A stretch of 64,000 nucleotides of DNA from the NCBI GenBank assembly GCA_025594325.1, contig JANHCV010000004.1:1240001-1304000 (forward strand). Reading direction: 5' to 3'. Positions 47,380 to 58,392 of the stretch are shown here, piece after piece (within the stretch, counting starts at the first letter, position 1; every line of letters begins with the position of its first letter). Made by a program: the position numbers and the translations under genes. The stretch comes from Blastocladiella emersonii ATCC 22665. Lineage: Eukaryota; Blastocladiomycota; Blastocladiomycetes; Blastocladiales; Blastocladiaceae. The notes under the pieces were generated by a model. That model was not told where the DNA came from. It was given only the letters and a program-made list of their open reading frames with translations, and did not search any database.

Positions 47380-48140
47380 TCAGACGACCTTGGACAGGGC
47401 GCCTAGGTGGCCCTCGAGCGCGCCGAGCCACTCGCTGAGCTGGGTCGAGACGCGGGCCGTGTCGGTGCCGAGCTTGGCGTAAAAGTCCTTGCGGTACGGG
47501 CACGCCTTCATGGCGACCGTGAAGATGGGCCGCACGACGAAGCTGTGGTACTGCTTGAGCGTCTCCTCGTACGACTTGGTGAACGACACGGTCAGCTCCT
47601 CGTCCGCGTTGGTCACGGACCGCCGCAGCGCCTTGGCGCAGAAGTCGAGGCCGCTACACACATACGGGGATAGTCAGCGCGCGTGTTTCGAGGAGACGAC
47701 GACGGGGGCGCGCGTACCGCGTGAGCCACAGCAGGCCCTCGGTCGCCGTGTTCTTGCCGTCGGCCTTCTCGCTCGACACGAGCTTCTGCAGCGTGCTGTT
47801 CTTGCCGTTGTCCGTGTTGTAGCGGTCGCGGATCTTCTACACTCTCGCAGTGGCGTGAGACAAACCGCGTCGTCGTCATCGCACGGCACGCGAACGGCAC
47901 GCACCTTGACGTTGCCCGACATGTCCGACTGCACGGGCTTGAACGCCGACGAGCCGAGCAGGTCTACACCCCCTCATGCACCGTCAGTGCACACACGTTG
48001 CACGAAGCAGCACGCCGCAACGGACCGAGCATCTTGATCAGGTCCTCGGTCGCGGTCAGGAACTCGGCCGTGTTGATGCCGTCGTCGGTGACGGTGACCT
48101 GCGTGTAGTTCTTGTTGAGGGTATCAAAGTACGTCGTCAT
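47380..48140 (-). CDS. Glycolipid transfer protein (GLTP family)
   Basis: Four exons, 48026-48140, 47905-47963, 47718-47836 and 47380-47653, give 188 residues, close to the family norm. Landmarks are the helix with FLTATEDLIKMLDLLGSSAFKPVQSDMSGNVKKI, then LLWLTRGLDF and the His-bearing helix YHSFVVRPIFTVAMKACPYR. These supply the Asp, Lys, Trp and His of the sugar-amide recognition centre. The protein moves glycosphingolipids between membranes; it is related to fungal HET-C2. Intron 1 uses the unusual donor GTCCGT. This role fits with the delta-4 desaturase elsewhere in the window, though they are not adjacent. Confidence 0.93.
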
Positions 48141-48471
48141 GGTTGCGGTGGGTGGCAAGGGGAGCACGAGAGCGAGGACGCGCGGTTGGGGGTGGCCCTT
48201 TTTGTAGGGCGGCGGGAGCGACGCGTTTCGCGGTGCAGGTGCAGGACGGACGATGCGACGCGATGCTCACCGAGCGACCCGTTCCGAGCATCCTCACGTC
48301 TCAGGAAGGGGCGAAAATAGACGGATGGATGGAATGGTGTTCGATTATTCTGTACAAGGTTGCTCTCGAGATCCCGGACCGTCGATCCGGGCAGCAACGA
48401 CGCGTCACGGCCAGACCCCGCTACGGGTTGGGTCCCAGCGGCGACCTACACGGCCGAGGAGAGCGTTCATG

Positions 48472-48971
48472 TCAGCCATCACCATTGCCATCGGGAGAAG
48501 AGAGCTTCGCGTACTCGTTGCTCCCGCCAAACCACGCGAGCAGGCGGATCGCCATGAACTGGACCTGGCGGTCCGCGACGAACCGCCGCTTGTCGACGGC
48601 GCACCACAGGTTGTCGCGGAGCCACTCGCGCGTGTAGACCACGTTGGGCTGCCTGACTTTGGTGAGAATGACCTTGTGCCGGCCCTCGGGCGCCGTACTT
48701 GTCCCGAACCCGCCGAGCCACTCGCGCAGCGCGCTTGCCCAGTACAGGTCGGGCATGCCCGCAGGCGCGCCGTCGCTACGTGGGTGCATGCGTGAGTTTG
48801 TCGAGGATAGGGTGGGCTTGGCGAGAAGGCGGACATGGTGAGCCGGCGGAGCAGCGGCCTCCCGCCCGTGCCGCACGTCAGCAGCACGCCGTCAACGCGC
48901 TCGCCCTCGTCCGCGAACCGCGCACGCGGGATCAGGCCGTGGTTTACTTGGGATTTCGTTGCACCAAGCAT
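48472..48971 (-). CDS. Small protein of unknown function
   Basis: A two-exon model, 48835-48971 and 48472-48775, with a 59 nt intron (donor GTCCGC, acceptor CACGTAG) gives 146 residues. The second exon has good coding character (VILTKVRQPNVVYTREWLRD, LWCAVDKRRFVADRQVQFMA). No family is recognised and no membrane helix is evident. The N-terminal exon is less certain, and further 5' exons may exist in the 600 bp before the mS41 gene. Confidence 0.5.
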
Positions 48972-49575
48972 CGTCCTTTCCACGTCCACGCGGGGTTGGT
49001 GGGAAGAGCGAGGGAGGAGAGAGAGCGAGGGCAGCAAAGCGGCGGTGTGCGCGAACACGGCAACGGGCGGACTCCCACGCGCGCAAGTCTGTCCATGGCC
49101 ACGCAGCTCGCCGCCGCGTTGTGATCTCCCTGTGCTTCGGCTACCTTCGAGAGAGCACCGAATACAAGTACAGCGCTGGATCACTCGATGATCGAGAGAT
49201 AGCTTCGAGGGCAAGTTGTTCCCTGGTCCGTGGTTCGGGCCTTGGGTCCGACGACACGGCACGAGGAGGAGAGAGCCTGTCCCGGAGCAGCTGTAGAGCC
49301 CCGCCGTAACATGATGAAGCGGGATCTGCATCCCCGCGTTGCCGTCAAACGTTCTGCCGGCCGCTCCACAAGCGTCAAGACGACGCGACGCGCCGCGCCC
49401 GCTCAGCAACGCGAGACAGCCGCGCGAGACACGCACGTGACCAAACACTTTTCACTTCACTTCTCCCCCTCGGCGCGGCCGATCCGTGCCTCAGCGTTGC
49501 CTTTCAGTCCCCGTGCTGCGACCCCACCTCATTGCTACGAATCGACACTCGCTGCAATCGGCTCCACGCATCACC

Positions 49576-50041
49576 ATGAACGCTCTCCGTGTGGCCGCTG
49601 CCGCCCGCGGCTTCTCGACCTCGGCCTCGGCCCTCGCGCAGGCCGCCACCACCACGGCCGCCAAGGCCACCCGCACCGTGCCGCCACCACGGGGTGTGTT
49701 TTTGCGTTCTTGGTTTTATGTTGATGGTGGACTGGGACTGACCCGCGGGATCCTCTCAGGCAAGGTCACGGACGTCAAGTCGTTCCTGTATTACATTGGC
49801 CGCAACTCGGACGCCGTCGAGCCCAAGATCAAGGTCCGTTCAACTTCCTTGAATTGCTCTCTGATCCCCATCACTCACCCGCCCTCCTTAGTCGTGGGAC
49901 GCCCTGTTCACGTCCACGTCCGAGGAGTTCAAGGCCATGGGCCTCAACCCGCGCCAGCGCAAGTACGTGCTGCTGTGGGCCGAGCGGTTCCGCCAGGGCC
50001 GCGACCTGCACGTCATCAAGAACAGCGGCAAGCGCAAGTAA
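49576..50041 (+). CDS. FYV4: Mitochondrial small-subunit ribosomal protein mS41 (IGR domain)
   Basis: Three exons, 49576-49693, 49760-49833 and 49892-50041, give 113 residues. The first 35 residues are Ala/Arg/Ser-rich without acidic residues, a mitochondrial presequence. The rest is the IGR motif domain: VTDVKSFLYYIGRNSDAVEPKIKSWDALF, then the R-Q-R-K-YVLLWAERFRQG stretch. The family member in yeast is Fyv4/mS41. Intron 2 uses donor GTCCGT. The gene symbol follows the yeast name. Confidence 0.9.
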
Positions 50042-50137
50042 ACCGCCCGCTCTCCCTTCTCGCTTTGTAGTCTCATCACCATTTGTCCAATGCAAAACTT
50101 GTCCTCTAGTATCAAACAGCCCACCACAAATCGCGCC

Positions 50138-51547
50138 TTACGCCGCAATCGCCTGCAGCGCCTCGAGCAGCGCGGCAACGAACCGGTGCACGTCCGCGAA
50201 CGTGTTGTACAGGGGCGCGGGCGCGACGCGGATCACGTTAGGCTCGCGCTCGTCGACCACGACGCCGCGCTTCTCGAGCTCGCGCATCAGCGGCGCGACC
50301 GACTGGATGCCCGCGAACAGCAGCGACAGCTGCGCGCCGCGCTGGTTCGGGTCGGCGGGCGTGATGATGCGCAGGCCGTGCGCGGCGGGGTGCGGGATCA
50401 CATCGGCCGTGAGGCGGTGGTGCAGGTACGCGGTGAGGCGGAGCGACTTGGCGCGCAGCTCGGGCATCGACGTCCGCGCAAACACCTGCAGCGACCCGAG
50501 CAGCGACACGGTGGCGACGACCGACGGGTTCGACAGCTGGAACCCGGCGGCGCCCGGCATCGCGTCGAACTCGGCCGGCATGTGGAACCGCGACGCCTTG
50601 TTGTGGCCCCACCACCCGGCGAACCGCTTGAGGTGCGGGTCGCGCGCGTGCTTGTCGTGGACGAACGCGCCCGCGATGCACCCGGGCCCGGCGTTCAGGT
50701 ACTTGTACGAGCACCACGCGGCGAAGTCCACGCCCCACTCGTGCAGGTGCAGCGGCACGTTGCCCGCGGCGTGCGCGAGGTCCCACCCGACGACGGCGCC
50801 CGCGGCGTGCCCCGCCGCCGTGATGGCCGGGATGTCGAACAGCTGGCCCGTGTAGTACTGGATCCCCGAGAACATGACGAGCGCAATCTCGCTGCCCCGC
50901 TCGCGGATCACGGCCAGAATGTCCTCGTGCCGCAGCGTCGCCTCCCCCTCGCGCGGCGCCAGCGCGATCACCGCGTCGTCGGCCGTGTACCCGTGGAACT
51001 GGACCTGCGACGCCACCGCGTACGTGTCGGACGGGAACGCCCTGGCCTCGATCAGGATCTTGTACCGCGTCGCCGTCGGCCGGTAGAAGGCGACCATGAG
51101 CAGGTGCAGGTTGTTGGTCAGCGACCCCATGACGGCCACCTCGTCGGGTTGCGCGCCGACAACGGCCGCCGACGTCGGCGTCACCGTCTCGTCAATGGCG
51201 ACCCACGGGCGCGCGTGCGGGTGGTCGAAGTGGCCCATGACCCCGCGGTTCGCCCACACGTCCAGCTCCTCGTTGAGCAGCGCCCGCGTGCGCTTGGGCT
51301 GCAGACCGAGGCTGTTGCCGCACAGGTACACGACCGGCGACGAGGCGTCGGAGGAGGCGGCAGCCGGGTACGCCGGGATCAGGAACTCGTTGCGCAGCTC
51401 GCGCAGCGGGTCCTCGGCGTCCATGCGCGCGGCAAACTCGGCCGAGTGCAGCGCGGCGCCGACGCGCGCGGCGTCGGCCTCGAGGCCCTTCTGGAGCGAC
51501 TCGGCGGTCACGGCGGCGGTGCTGTCGGACATGTTGTGCAGTTGCAT
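50138..51547 (-). CDS. BNA5: Kynureninase (PLP-dependent, NAD biosynthesis)
   Basis: Single exon, 469 residues from 51547; a second ATG at 51532 is possible. Family landmarks are YLCGNSLGLQPK near the N-terminus, VMGSLTNNLHLLMVAFYRPT, WDLAHAAGNVPL and the PLP-lysine segment WCSYKYLNAGPG. It cleaves 3-hydroxykynurenine and kynurenine to (3-hydroxy)anthranilate plus alanine in the cytosol. Length matches fungal kynureninases. It is divergent from the SET gene. Confidence 0.95.
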   Translation of the reverse strand: MQLHNMSDSTAAVTAESLQKGLEADAARVGAALHSAEFAARMDAEDPLRELRNEFLIPAYPAAASSDASSPVVYLCGNSLGLQPKRTRALLNEELDVWANRGVMGHFDHPHARPWVAIDETVTPTSAAVVGAQPDEVAVMGSLTNNLHLLMVAFYRPTATRYKILIEARAFPSDTYAVASQVQFHGYTADDAVIALAPREGEATLRHEDILAVIRERGSEIALVMFSGIQYYTGQLFDIPAITAAGHAAGAVVGWDLAHAAGNVPLHLHEWGVDFAAWCSYKYLNAGPGCIAGAFVHDKHARDPHLKRFAGWWGHNKASRFHMPAEFDAMPGAAGFQLSNPSVVATVSLLGSLQVFARTSMPELRAKSLRLTAYLHHRLTADVIPHPAAHGLRIITPADPNQRGAQLSLLFAGIQSVAPLMRELEKRGVVVDEREPNVIRVAPAPLYNTFADVHRFVAALLEALQAIAA

Positions 51548-52042
51548 GGAATGGTGGCGCTATTCAAGAAGCGAGGGAGGGGAGAGTGAGAGGGCGAAGG
51601 TCGGAGCCCCCCGTTTTTGACCGGCGCGACAACGACGCATCACGCGGCGCGAAACCCGTCCCCAACACGCACGTGGGCCCGTAATGAATCGCGCGCGGGA
51701 GACTTTTCTGGCGCAAGAGGGTGCGAGACACGGCCGGCCGATCCAACCACGCGTCCTTGCGAGGCCAGCTGAAAATTAACCGGCCGCTGCTGTACAGAAC
51801 GTTTCCATCGGAAGCGCACGCGGTTTCATCCAGTGGCCGCGCGGCGCTGATTGCTGACAGGTCGCCGAGGCTGGCATCACTCGCGCCGCAGGCGTTGCCA
51901 GCCAACCAGCGGAAGCAGCGCGGTTCCGTCCTGCTCCGCCCGCCTGCTCCCGCAAACCTATAAGAACCGCGCCTCCCTTCCCGCTCGGCCGATCCTCTCC
52001 CAACGCACACTTAGCACCCTGCAACGTATCAACCAGCACACC
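51548..52042. promoter_or_regulatory. Divergent promoter (kynureninase / SET protein)
   Basis: 495 bp without a gene. A TATAAG box lies at 51959-51964, 79 bp before the SET-gene ATG. CGGGAGAC at 51696-51703 and CGAGACACGG near 51724 are two further copies of the GAGAC-type motif. Confidence 0.5.
51959..51964 (+). promoter_or_regulatory. TATA-like box of SET gene
   Basis: CCTATAAGAA in otherwise GC-rich DNA, 79 bp upstream of the ATG at 52043, followed by a C/T-rich leader. Spacing is right for a short 5' leader. Confidence 0.5.
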
Positions 52043-52724
52043 ATGTCCTCGACGTCCGACCTTCCGCCCACGGCCGCCGCCCTCATCGCGCCCAACTACG
52101 TCCCCACGCACCCGGACCGCTTCATCGTCAAGTTCGGCGACAACCTGAGCTCGCAGCTGGTCACCACGCGCGCCTACAAGAAGGGGGAAGTGATCGCCAA
52201 GGTCGAGGGCGCTACCTACGCTGCCAAGCGCTACACCACGGTCCAAGTGGGCCGGGAGTCTCATGTTGAGCTCAACAACGATAGTGTTTACATGAATCAC
52301 GACTGCAGGTACAGTAAACTTCGTCAAGCGCGCAAGTTTTGCTCGGAGCGGGCGAAGTTGACTTGTAGCCGCCTCTTTAGCCCTTCCTGCGTCTTCGACA
52401 CGGACGCCATGACGATCCACGCAACTCGTGGTACGTTTTCCCGGCCTTGGGAGCCATAGTTTGCAGTGGATCTGCTCAAACTTGCCGGTGAGGCGCCCAT
52501 CTGACCCTCGCGCGCCTCTAGATCTCGCCGAGGGCGACGCCATGACCTTCTTCTACCCTGCGTCCGAGTGGGACATGGACCAGCCCTTCGACTGCTGGTG
52601 CGGCGCCGACAAGTGCGTCAAGAAGGTCCAGGGCGCCAAGTACCTGACGCCCGAGCAGCGCGAGGGCCGCCACTTCATGTCGCACATCCGCGAGCTGCTG
52701 GCCGAGGAGGAGAGCAAGAAGTAG
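52043..52724 (+). CDS. SET-domain protein with post-SET-like cysteines
   Basis: Three exons, 52043-52308, 52381-52430 and 52522-52724, give 172 residues. The C-terminal SET core is clear: YMNHDCSPSCVFDTDAM, then DLAEGDAMTFFYPASEWDM and FDCWCGADKC. These provide the NHxC cofactor motif, the catalytic Tyr region and a CxCxxxxC post-SET cluster. The protein is short and lacks other domains, like small fungal SET proteins of unproven substrate. Lysine methylation is inferred from the fold. Confidence 0.88.
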
Positions 52725-53001
52725 AGAACCGTTTTCATATAGTTTAGCATAGTTGAAAGTTGAAGCATAACATGGCATATAGTTGAGCCAAGCTCTTGAG
52801 GGCGGACAAGAGGCCGCCGGTGGGCCGCCGGCGTTCCTGCACGGCCTGCGGCGCTGTGTGGCGCGACGCGATCTGCACGTTGCCCGGGTTCTGCCGCCCG
52901 CCATACCCGACACGCTCTCCGCCTCACGCGCCGATCCTCTCTCGACTTTCTGCACCCGGCTCAGTACCTCATGTATCTGTACCCGTAGCAACTTGCCGCA
53001 A

Positions 53002-53584
53002 ATGGGTCACAGCCACCGGCCATGCGTCTTCTGCGCCGTCAACCACGACGACTTTCGGATCGAGTACATGGTGAGGGCTTCGTAGCGAGTCAACTGCCCC
53101 ACCCGCAACGACTGACCGACCGCTCGCCCATCGGCCAGGACGACGAGATCGCCATCTTCCATGACCGCTCGCCGTCGGCCGTCTTCCACCTGCAGGCCGT
53201 GCCACGCGCCCACATCAAGAACATCAACGCGCTCGACGCCTCGCACTTGCCCTTGCGTACGCTCTCCCGCTCGCTCTCAACCCTCTCCCCATCACACACT
53301 CACCCTCCTTCTCCGTCCTAGTCCGCAACCTTGAATCCCACGCGCGCGCCGTGCTCGCACAGCCGTCGTTCCAGGCCGAGTTCAAGCCCAACTCGAAAAT
53401 CTACCTCGGGTTCCACATCCCGCCGCTCAACTCGGTGCACCACCTGCACATGCACGTCCTCGTCACGCCCTTCAAGTTCACGCGCAAGTTCAAGTACACG
53501 ACCGACGTGTGGCTTATGCCGCTCGCCAAGCTGGTTGCGCGGCTCGAGGCCGGCCAGGCCGCGACGGACGCGGGCGCTGAATAG
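53002..53584 (+). CDS. HIT-family nucleotide hydrolase (HINT3-like)
   Basis: Three exons, 53002-53070, 53139-53256 and 53322-53584, give 149 residues. CVFCAVNHDDFRIEYMDDEIAIFHDRSPSAVFHLQAVP is the N-terminal HIT strand set. LNSVHHLHMHVL contains the histidine triad HxHxH. The C-terminus (FKYTTDVWLMPLAKLVARLE) resembles HINT3/aprataxin-related members. The enzyme would hydrolyse AMP-linked substrates. The stop codon is 41 bp from that of convergent MRE11. Confidence 0.9.
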
Positions 53585-53625
53585 ATTGTGACAACAACGC
53601 AACCGCTTGAACATTCAAAACCAGC

Positions 53626-56100
53626 TTACTTCTTGCCGCGCCCACGCCCGCGCCCGCGCGTGCTCGGCGTCGTCGCCGTGAACGAGGCCGGCAGCACGCG
53701 CTGCGACCCGCTCGACTCGCCGTCGCCCGACGGCGTGGACGCGGGGGCAAAGTTGAGCGTCGTCTGGCGCGTGGTCTTGGGCGCCGCTGCCGCGGCCGCG
53801 GCGGCCGTCGCGCGCGTGGTCCTTGCCGCCGGGGTGCGCGTGCTCGTGCGCGTCTTCTTCGCGGGCGGCGCCTCCTCCTCGTCATCGTCGTCGTCCGCGT
53901 CGCTCGGCGACATCTCAGCCTCTTCCTCCTCGTCCGAGTCGGTGGCGGCCTTGCGTTTCCGCTTCGCCGCGGCCGTCGACGCGCGCGACGTGGTGGCCGT
54001 GGTGGTCTTGGCGCGTCCGCGTCCGCGGCCACGGCCGGCGGTTGTTGCGGTACTTGCCGCCTTGCCGCGGGCCGTGGTCTTGGGCGCGGGCATGGCTTCG
54101 CCGTCCGCATCGTCGTCGGCGCCCGAGGCAGTCGCCTTGCGCTGCGAGAGGTACTTGGCGGACGACTCGGCGTTGTGCGACTGCGATTTCTGCGACTTCT
54201 CCATGACGATGTGCTGCACCAGCAGGTCGTCGGTCGGCGCGTCCACCTTGCCCGCCGAGTCGCGCGTCTCCCGGAGCGTCGTCTCGATGAACCTACGCGG
54301 CGCGCGCGGCGAGGTCAGCTTCCACCGAATCCCCCGATAAACGCGGCGAAACGTACTCCTTGATCGCGTCGTTATCCTGCTTCTCGACAAACGCGCGGAG
54401 CGCGTCGGCGAGCGGCGCCTCGGGGAGCACGAGCAGCTCCTCCTCGACCTTGAGGCACTCGGTGACGAGGTCCTCGACGCGCACCGTGTCGAGCTTGTCG
54501 GGGAGCCCGAGCAGCGCCTCGTCGATCCCGTCGAGCTGGAGCTGCTGCGTGGCGCGGCGGGACGCCGCCGTCTCGGGCGCGTCAAAGATGGCCGAGGCCG
54601 CCGCGGCGGCCGCCGCCGCCGCGCTGCCCGTCTTGCGCTTGCGGTAGAACATGACCACGTCCTTCGGGTTGGCGATTTGCCCGACAAACTGCTGGCCGAA
54701 CTGCTGCGGGTTGAACGTCGAGAAGCCAGAGTACTCGATGCGCAGGCGGACGAGCGGGAGCGGGGGTTCGGGTGCAGCGGCAGCCGCGGGAGCGCCGGCA
54801 CCGCTGCCGGCCTGCGTCTCGTTCTCGGTGTGCCACTGCTCGACCCACTCGGCCTTGACGTTGGCGATCAGCTCGTGGATGCGCGCCGTGATGAGCTTCT
54901 GCGCGGCCTTCATGTCGTTGGCGCGCAGCGACGGCTGCTCCGACAGGACCAGCTCCGAGAAGACGAACGGGCGCACGGTGCGCAGCCGGATCGACTCGAG
55001 CTCGAAGTTGGTCTTATACAGCCGGAGTACGGCGACGTGTCTGTCGCGACGCGAGTGGGGGTTAGTCATCGTCGGACATTGCCAGAACCGAGGATGTGAA
55101 CGTACTTTGGCTTCGCCTCGCCCTCGCTGAGCGACGTAGCGACCGAACTTCCGGGCTGGGTGATATAAAACTCCTGCTGCGCGTTGAGCACGGGCTCGAT
55201 GTTGCAGTCGTGCTCGTGGCCCCACAGGACGAGGTTGATGCACGGGTCGAGGAACGACTCGGGGATGTAGTTGGTCTTGTCGTGCTTGACGCGGTTCTGG
55301 TGGATCACGAACAGGTTGAACCAGTCGTCGGTGCCCTCGATGGGTCGCAGCATCTTGACCTTCTTCTTGAGGAACGTGCGGTGCAGCCGCTCGTCGCGCA
55401 CGTTGCCCAGCCCGTACAGCGCCAGCGACGTGATCCCCTTGCGCAGCAGCACGGGTGTGATCAGGATGTCGTCCACCTCGCGCTGACGCCCAAAGTAGTT
55501 GACCAGCCCGCTCACGCTGAGCAGGTCGAGCGCCGCGAGGCCGTCCTACATGTCGCATGCGGGTTGTGAGCGCGCGACCACCGGACAGACGGCGCGTTCG
55601 AGTGTGACGTACGCCAGACGGATCGTCGTGGTTGCCGTGGATCGAGAACAGAGGCATCGACACGTTGTAGTTGGGGTCCATGTAGTTGACCGTCGCGAAC
55701 CTACACATCCGCACCAACGCGTCAGCTCCACCCGACCCCTCACCCTCTCACACCAAACCACGCACCGGTTCGGAAAATTGACCGACTGGTCGCTCAAAAA
55801 CTCGAGCGCGCAGGGCCGGTCACCCATGCAGTGCGCGCGGAGCAGCTCCATGGTCGAGTACAGCGTCTTGCGCGACGGCTTGTTGTCGTGGAACAGGTCC
55901 CCGCCAAGCAACACCATATCGACGGCGCGGTCCTGCGCGATCTTGAGGATCTCCTCGAACGTCGCAATCGAGTCGTTGCCGCGGATCGGGTCCTTCTCCG
56001 CGTACCCGAGGTGGTTGTCGGTCGCGATCAGGATCGACAGCACGTCCTCGCGCGGCGCGTTGCACGGCGCGTCCGGGTCCGCGAGCTCGTCGTGATGCAT
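53626..56100 (-). CDS. MRE11: Double-strand-break repair nuclease MRE11
   Basis: Five exons, 55766-56100, 55613-55700, 55106-55545, 54357-55040 and 53626-54292, give 737 residues. All phosphoesterase motifs are present: [29 protein letters not shown] and LWGHEHDC. A Mre11 DNA-binding capping domain follows ([41 protein letters not shown]). The C-terminal 230 residues are basic and acidic low complexity with a GRGRGRG repeat, as in other Mre11 tails. It acts with Rad50 and Nbs1 in end resection and telomere maintenance. An in-frame ATG 54 nt upstream is an alternative start. Confidence 0.96.
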
Positions 56101-56446
56101 CGGCGCGGCGGGCGGGATGGCGGGTAGGTTGCAGCGGGTGCGGATAAGGTGCAAGGTCTCGGGGTGCAGTTTACATGGACGCGGAGCGGGCGGGGGAGCG
56201 AGAGGTCGTTTCGCGCGCGCAGGTCGAGCTGAGCGAGCGCGTCACGTCGCGGAGCAGGGCTGACTCACAGGTAAGGGCGACCTCGACGACAATCAGAGAA
56301 AGAGACTAGGAAAACATTTAAATTAGGCAAAAGCGAACAAAATATAACAAGCTAGCACATCGTGCGGGAGGGGGGACGAGCTGGGAGGCCGAGGTTGTAC
56401 AAGGGTTGGGCGTGCGCGAGGCGAGCAGGGCGAGTCGGGAGCGACC

Positions 56447-58079
56447 TTACTCCTTCTTGGACTTCTTGCTCTTCTTGCTCTCCTTCTTGGCGTCCTTGGA
56501 CTTGGACGACTTCTTGCTCTCCTTGGCCTTCTTCTTGGGCTCCTCCACGTCCACGTCCATGGCGTCGTCGTCGACCGTTGCCGCGGCGGCAGCGGGGGCA
56601 CCGGGGGCGGGCGCGGCGGCGGCGATCTTGGCGGCCTCCTCGGCGGCGGCGGACATGACGTCGGCGTTCTTGCGGGGGACCTCGCCCGACTCGTAGAACT
56701 TGAGGCGCTCCTCGACCTGGAGCTTCATGGCCTCGCCAAAGTTGCCCGTGGCCGCCTCGGTGAAGCAGTCGATGCGCGACGCGATCGAGCACTTGTTGGC
56801 GAGGAACCGCGAGATGCGGCCCTTGTTCTTCTGCGCCGCCTTGCCGATGAAGGACGAGTGGTAGATGAGACCGTACTTGGGCGTGTTGCCCTTGGTCTTG
56901 AGCGCGCGGAACAGCGCCTTCTCGGCACCGAGGATCTGCACCGTCGACGCCGGGTACTTGGACAGGTTGGTCAGGGAACCGGCGTGCGAGATGAGGCGGG
57001 CACCGACAATCTCGCCAATGAGGGCCGCGAGGTTGGGCGCGACAATGTTCATCTTGGACGTCAGGTACGCGTGCAGGTTGCGGCGGTAGTCCATGAGCGA
57101 GATGACGCGGTCGGCGAACGACTCGATGTTGAGCAGGTCGACGTCCGAGATGTCGGTACCCATGGAGGCGCGCGCGGCCTGGAGCACGTGCTCGGCCTTG
57201 TCCTGGTCGCCGATGATGTCGGCCATGTCGGTGACGGTGGCCTCGGACAGGTTGGCCTTGTTGCCAATGAGCTTGACGAGGCGCGCGTACTTCTCGTTGT
57301 CGTTGACGATCTTGACGAGCTCGGGGAAGTGCCACGAGTACCACTCGCGCACGCGCATGGCGAAGGTGTTGATGTCCTTGTCGAGCTGGTCGAGGATGCC
57401 GATCGCCTGGATGATCATGTTGTCGGAGCGGTGCACGTTGAACTTGAGCTTGGCGCGCGAGTACGAGTGGCCGAGACCGAGCGAGGCGCGGTCGAGGTCG
57501 CCCTCCTTGAGGGGCTTGAGCACCTTGGCCGCGTGGTAGCGGATGGCGCGGCCCAGCTCGTGCACGAGCTCCGTCGACACGCAGTCGACGCCGAGCTCGG
57601 CCTTGATGGCACCGGCCAGGTTCTTCTCGGTCACGCCGAGCGTCGCCTTCTTCTTGGGCAGGTTGAGCTCAAGGAAGGCCTTGAGCGAGTCGCTGACGAC
57701 ACCTAATCGGAGCGAAGCGGGGAGGGTAGAGTGAGCGGGGGTGGACTCGAGGCGGGGTTGGGCCGGGCCGACGAGTGCGCTGGCCAAGCGGCCACGGTGA
57801 ACCTCAGGGATTCGCCATGGCCGCACGGAGAGCACTCATTGCCCGCCCAAGGACAAAGGGGGATGGATACTCACCCTCGGACACGTCGTTGGCGTTCTCA
57901 AGGGCATCGGCAGCCGACTTGAAGGGGGCAAACGACTTGAGCTTGAGGATCTTGCCGAACTTGGCCAGGTCCAGGAGCGAGGCCTGGAACTGGGCCGACT
58001 CCTGGCTGATCTCGTCCGACTCGATGCGCTCGAACAGCGCGTAGCCCGACGACGTCTCGTAGAGAATGTGCGACACCAT
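56447..58079 (-). CDS. NOP56: Box C/D snoRNP core protein NOP56
   Basis: Two exons, 57875-58079 and 56447-57702, with a 172 nt intron (donor GTGAGT), give 486 residues. The N-terminal NOP5NT domain ([13 protein letters not shown]) leads to the coiled coil and Nop domain: [53 protein letters not shown] and [21 protein letters not shown]. The tail is the typical Lys/Ser/Glu KKE-type repeat. The DKDIN signature favours NOP56 over NOP58. It guides 2'-O-methylation of pre-rRNA in the nucleolus. Confidence 0.95.
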
Positions 58080-58392
58080 GGCGGCGGGGGTTTTGGGGTT
58101 GGAACGGGGCGAAGGCTGCGAGGTCACGATCGAGTGCGTTGCGTTGCAGTGCAGGCGGTCCGTGCTTCGTCGTCGGCGTCGTCACCGAGCAAAACTGGGC
58201 GTCAGGGCAGGCGATGGACCAAGGCGGGGCGCGGGCACGGCGGCGGCAGAGGGCGAGCGAGCGGCCGCCGACTGAGGCTGACTGTGTATTCTGGTCACGG
58301 GGCCCGTCGCTGGGCCGTCACATGACGCTCGAGCCTGCATGCGGCCGCCTGATGCATGCGTCGCAGACCGACCCGCGCGCTCAAAAGCAACC

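Noticed and set aside
48979-49448. Extended N-terminal frame of the small unknown gene
   Set aside because: The translation is Cys/Arg/Ser/His-rich without coding character; the ATG at 48971 was preferred.
57703-57874. Box C/D snoRNA in the NOP56 intron
   Set aside because: A CTGA is present, but no RTGATGA C box or terminal stem could be seen.
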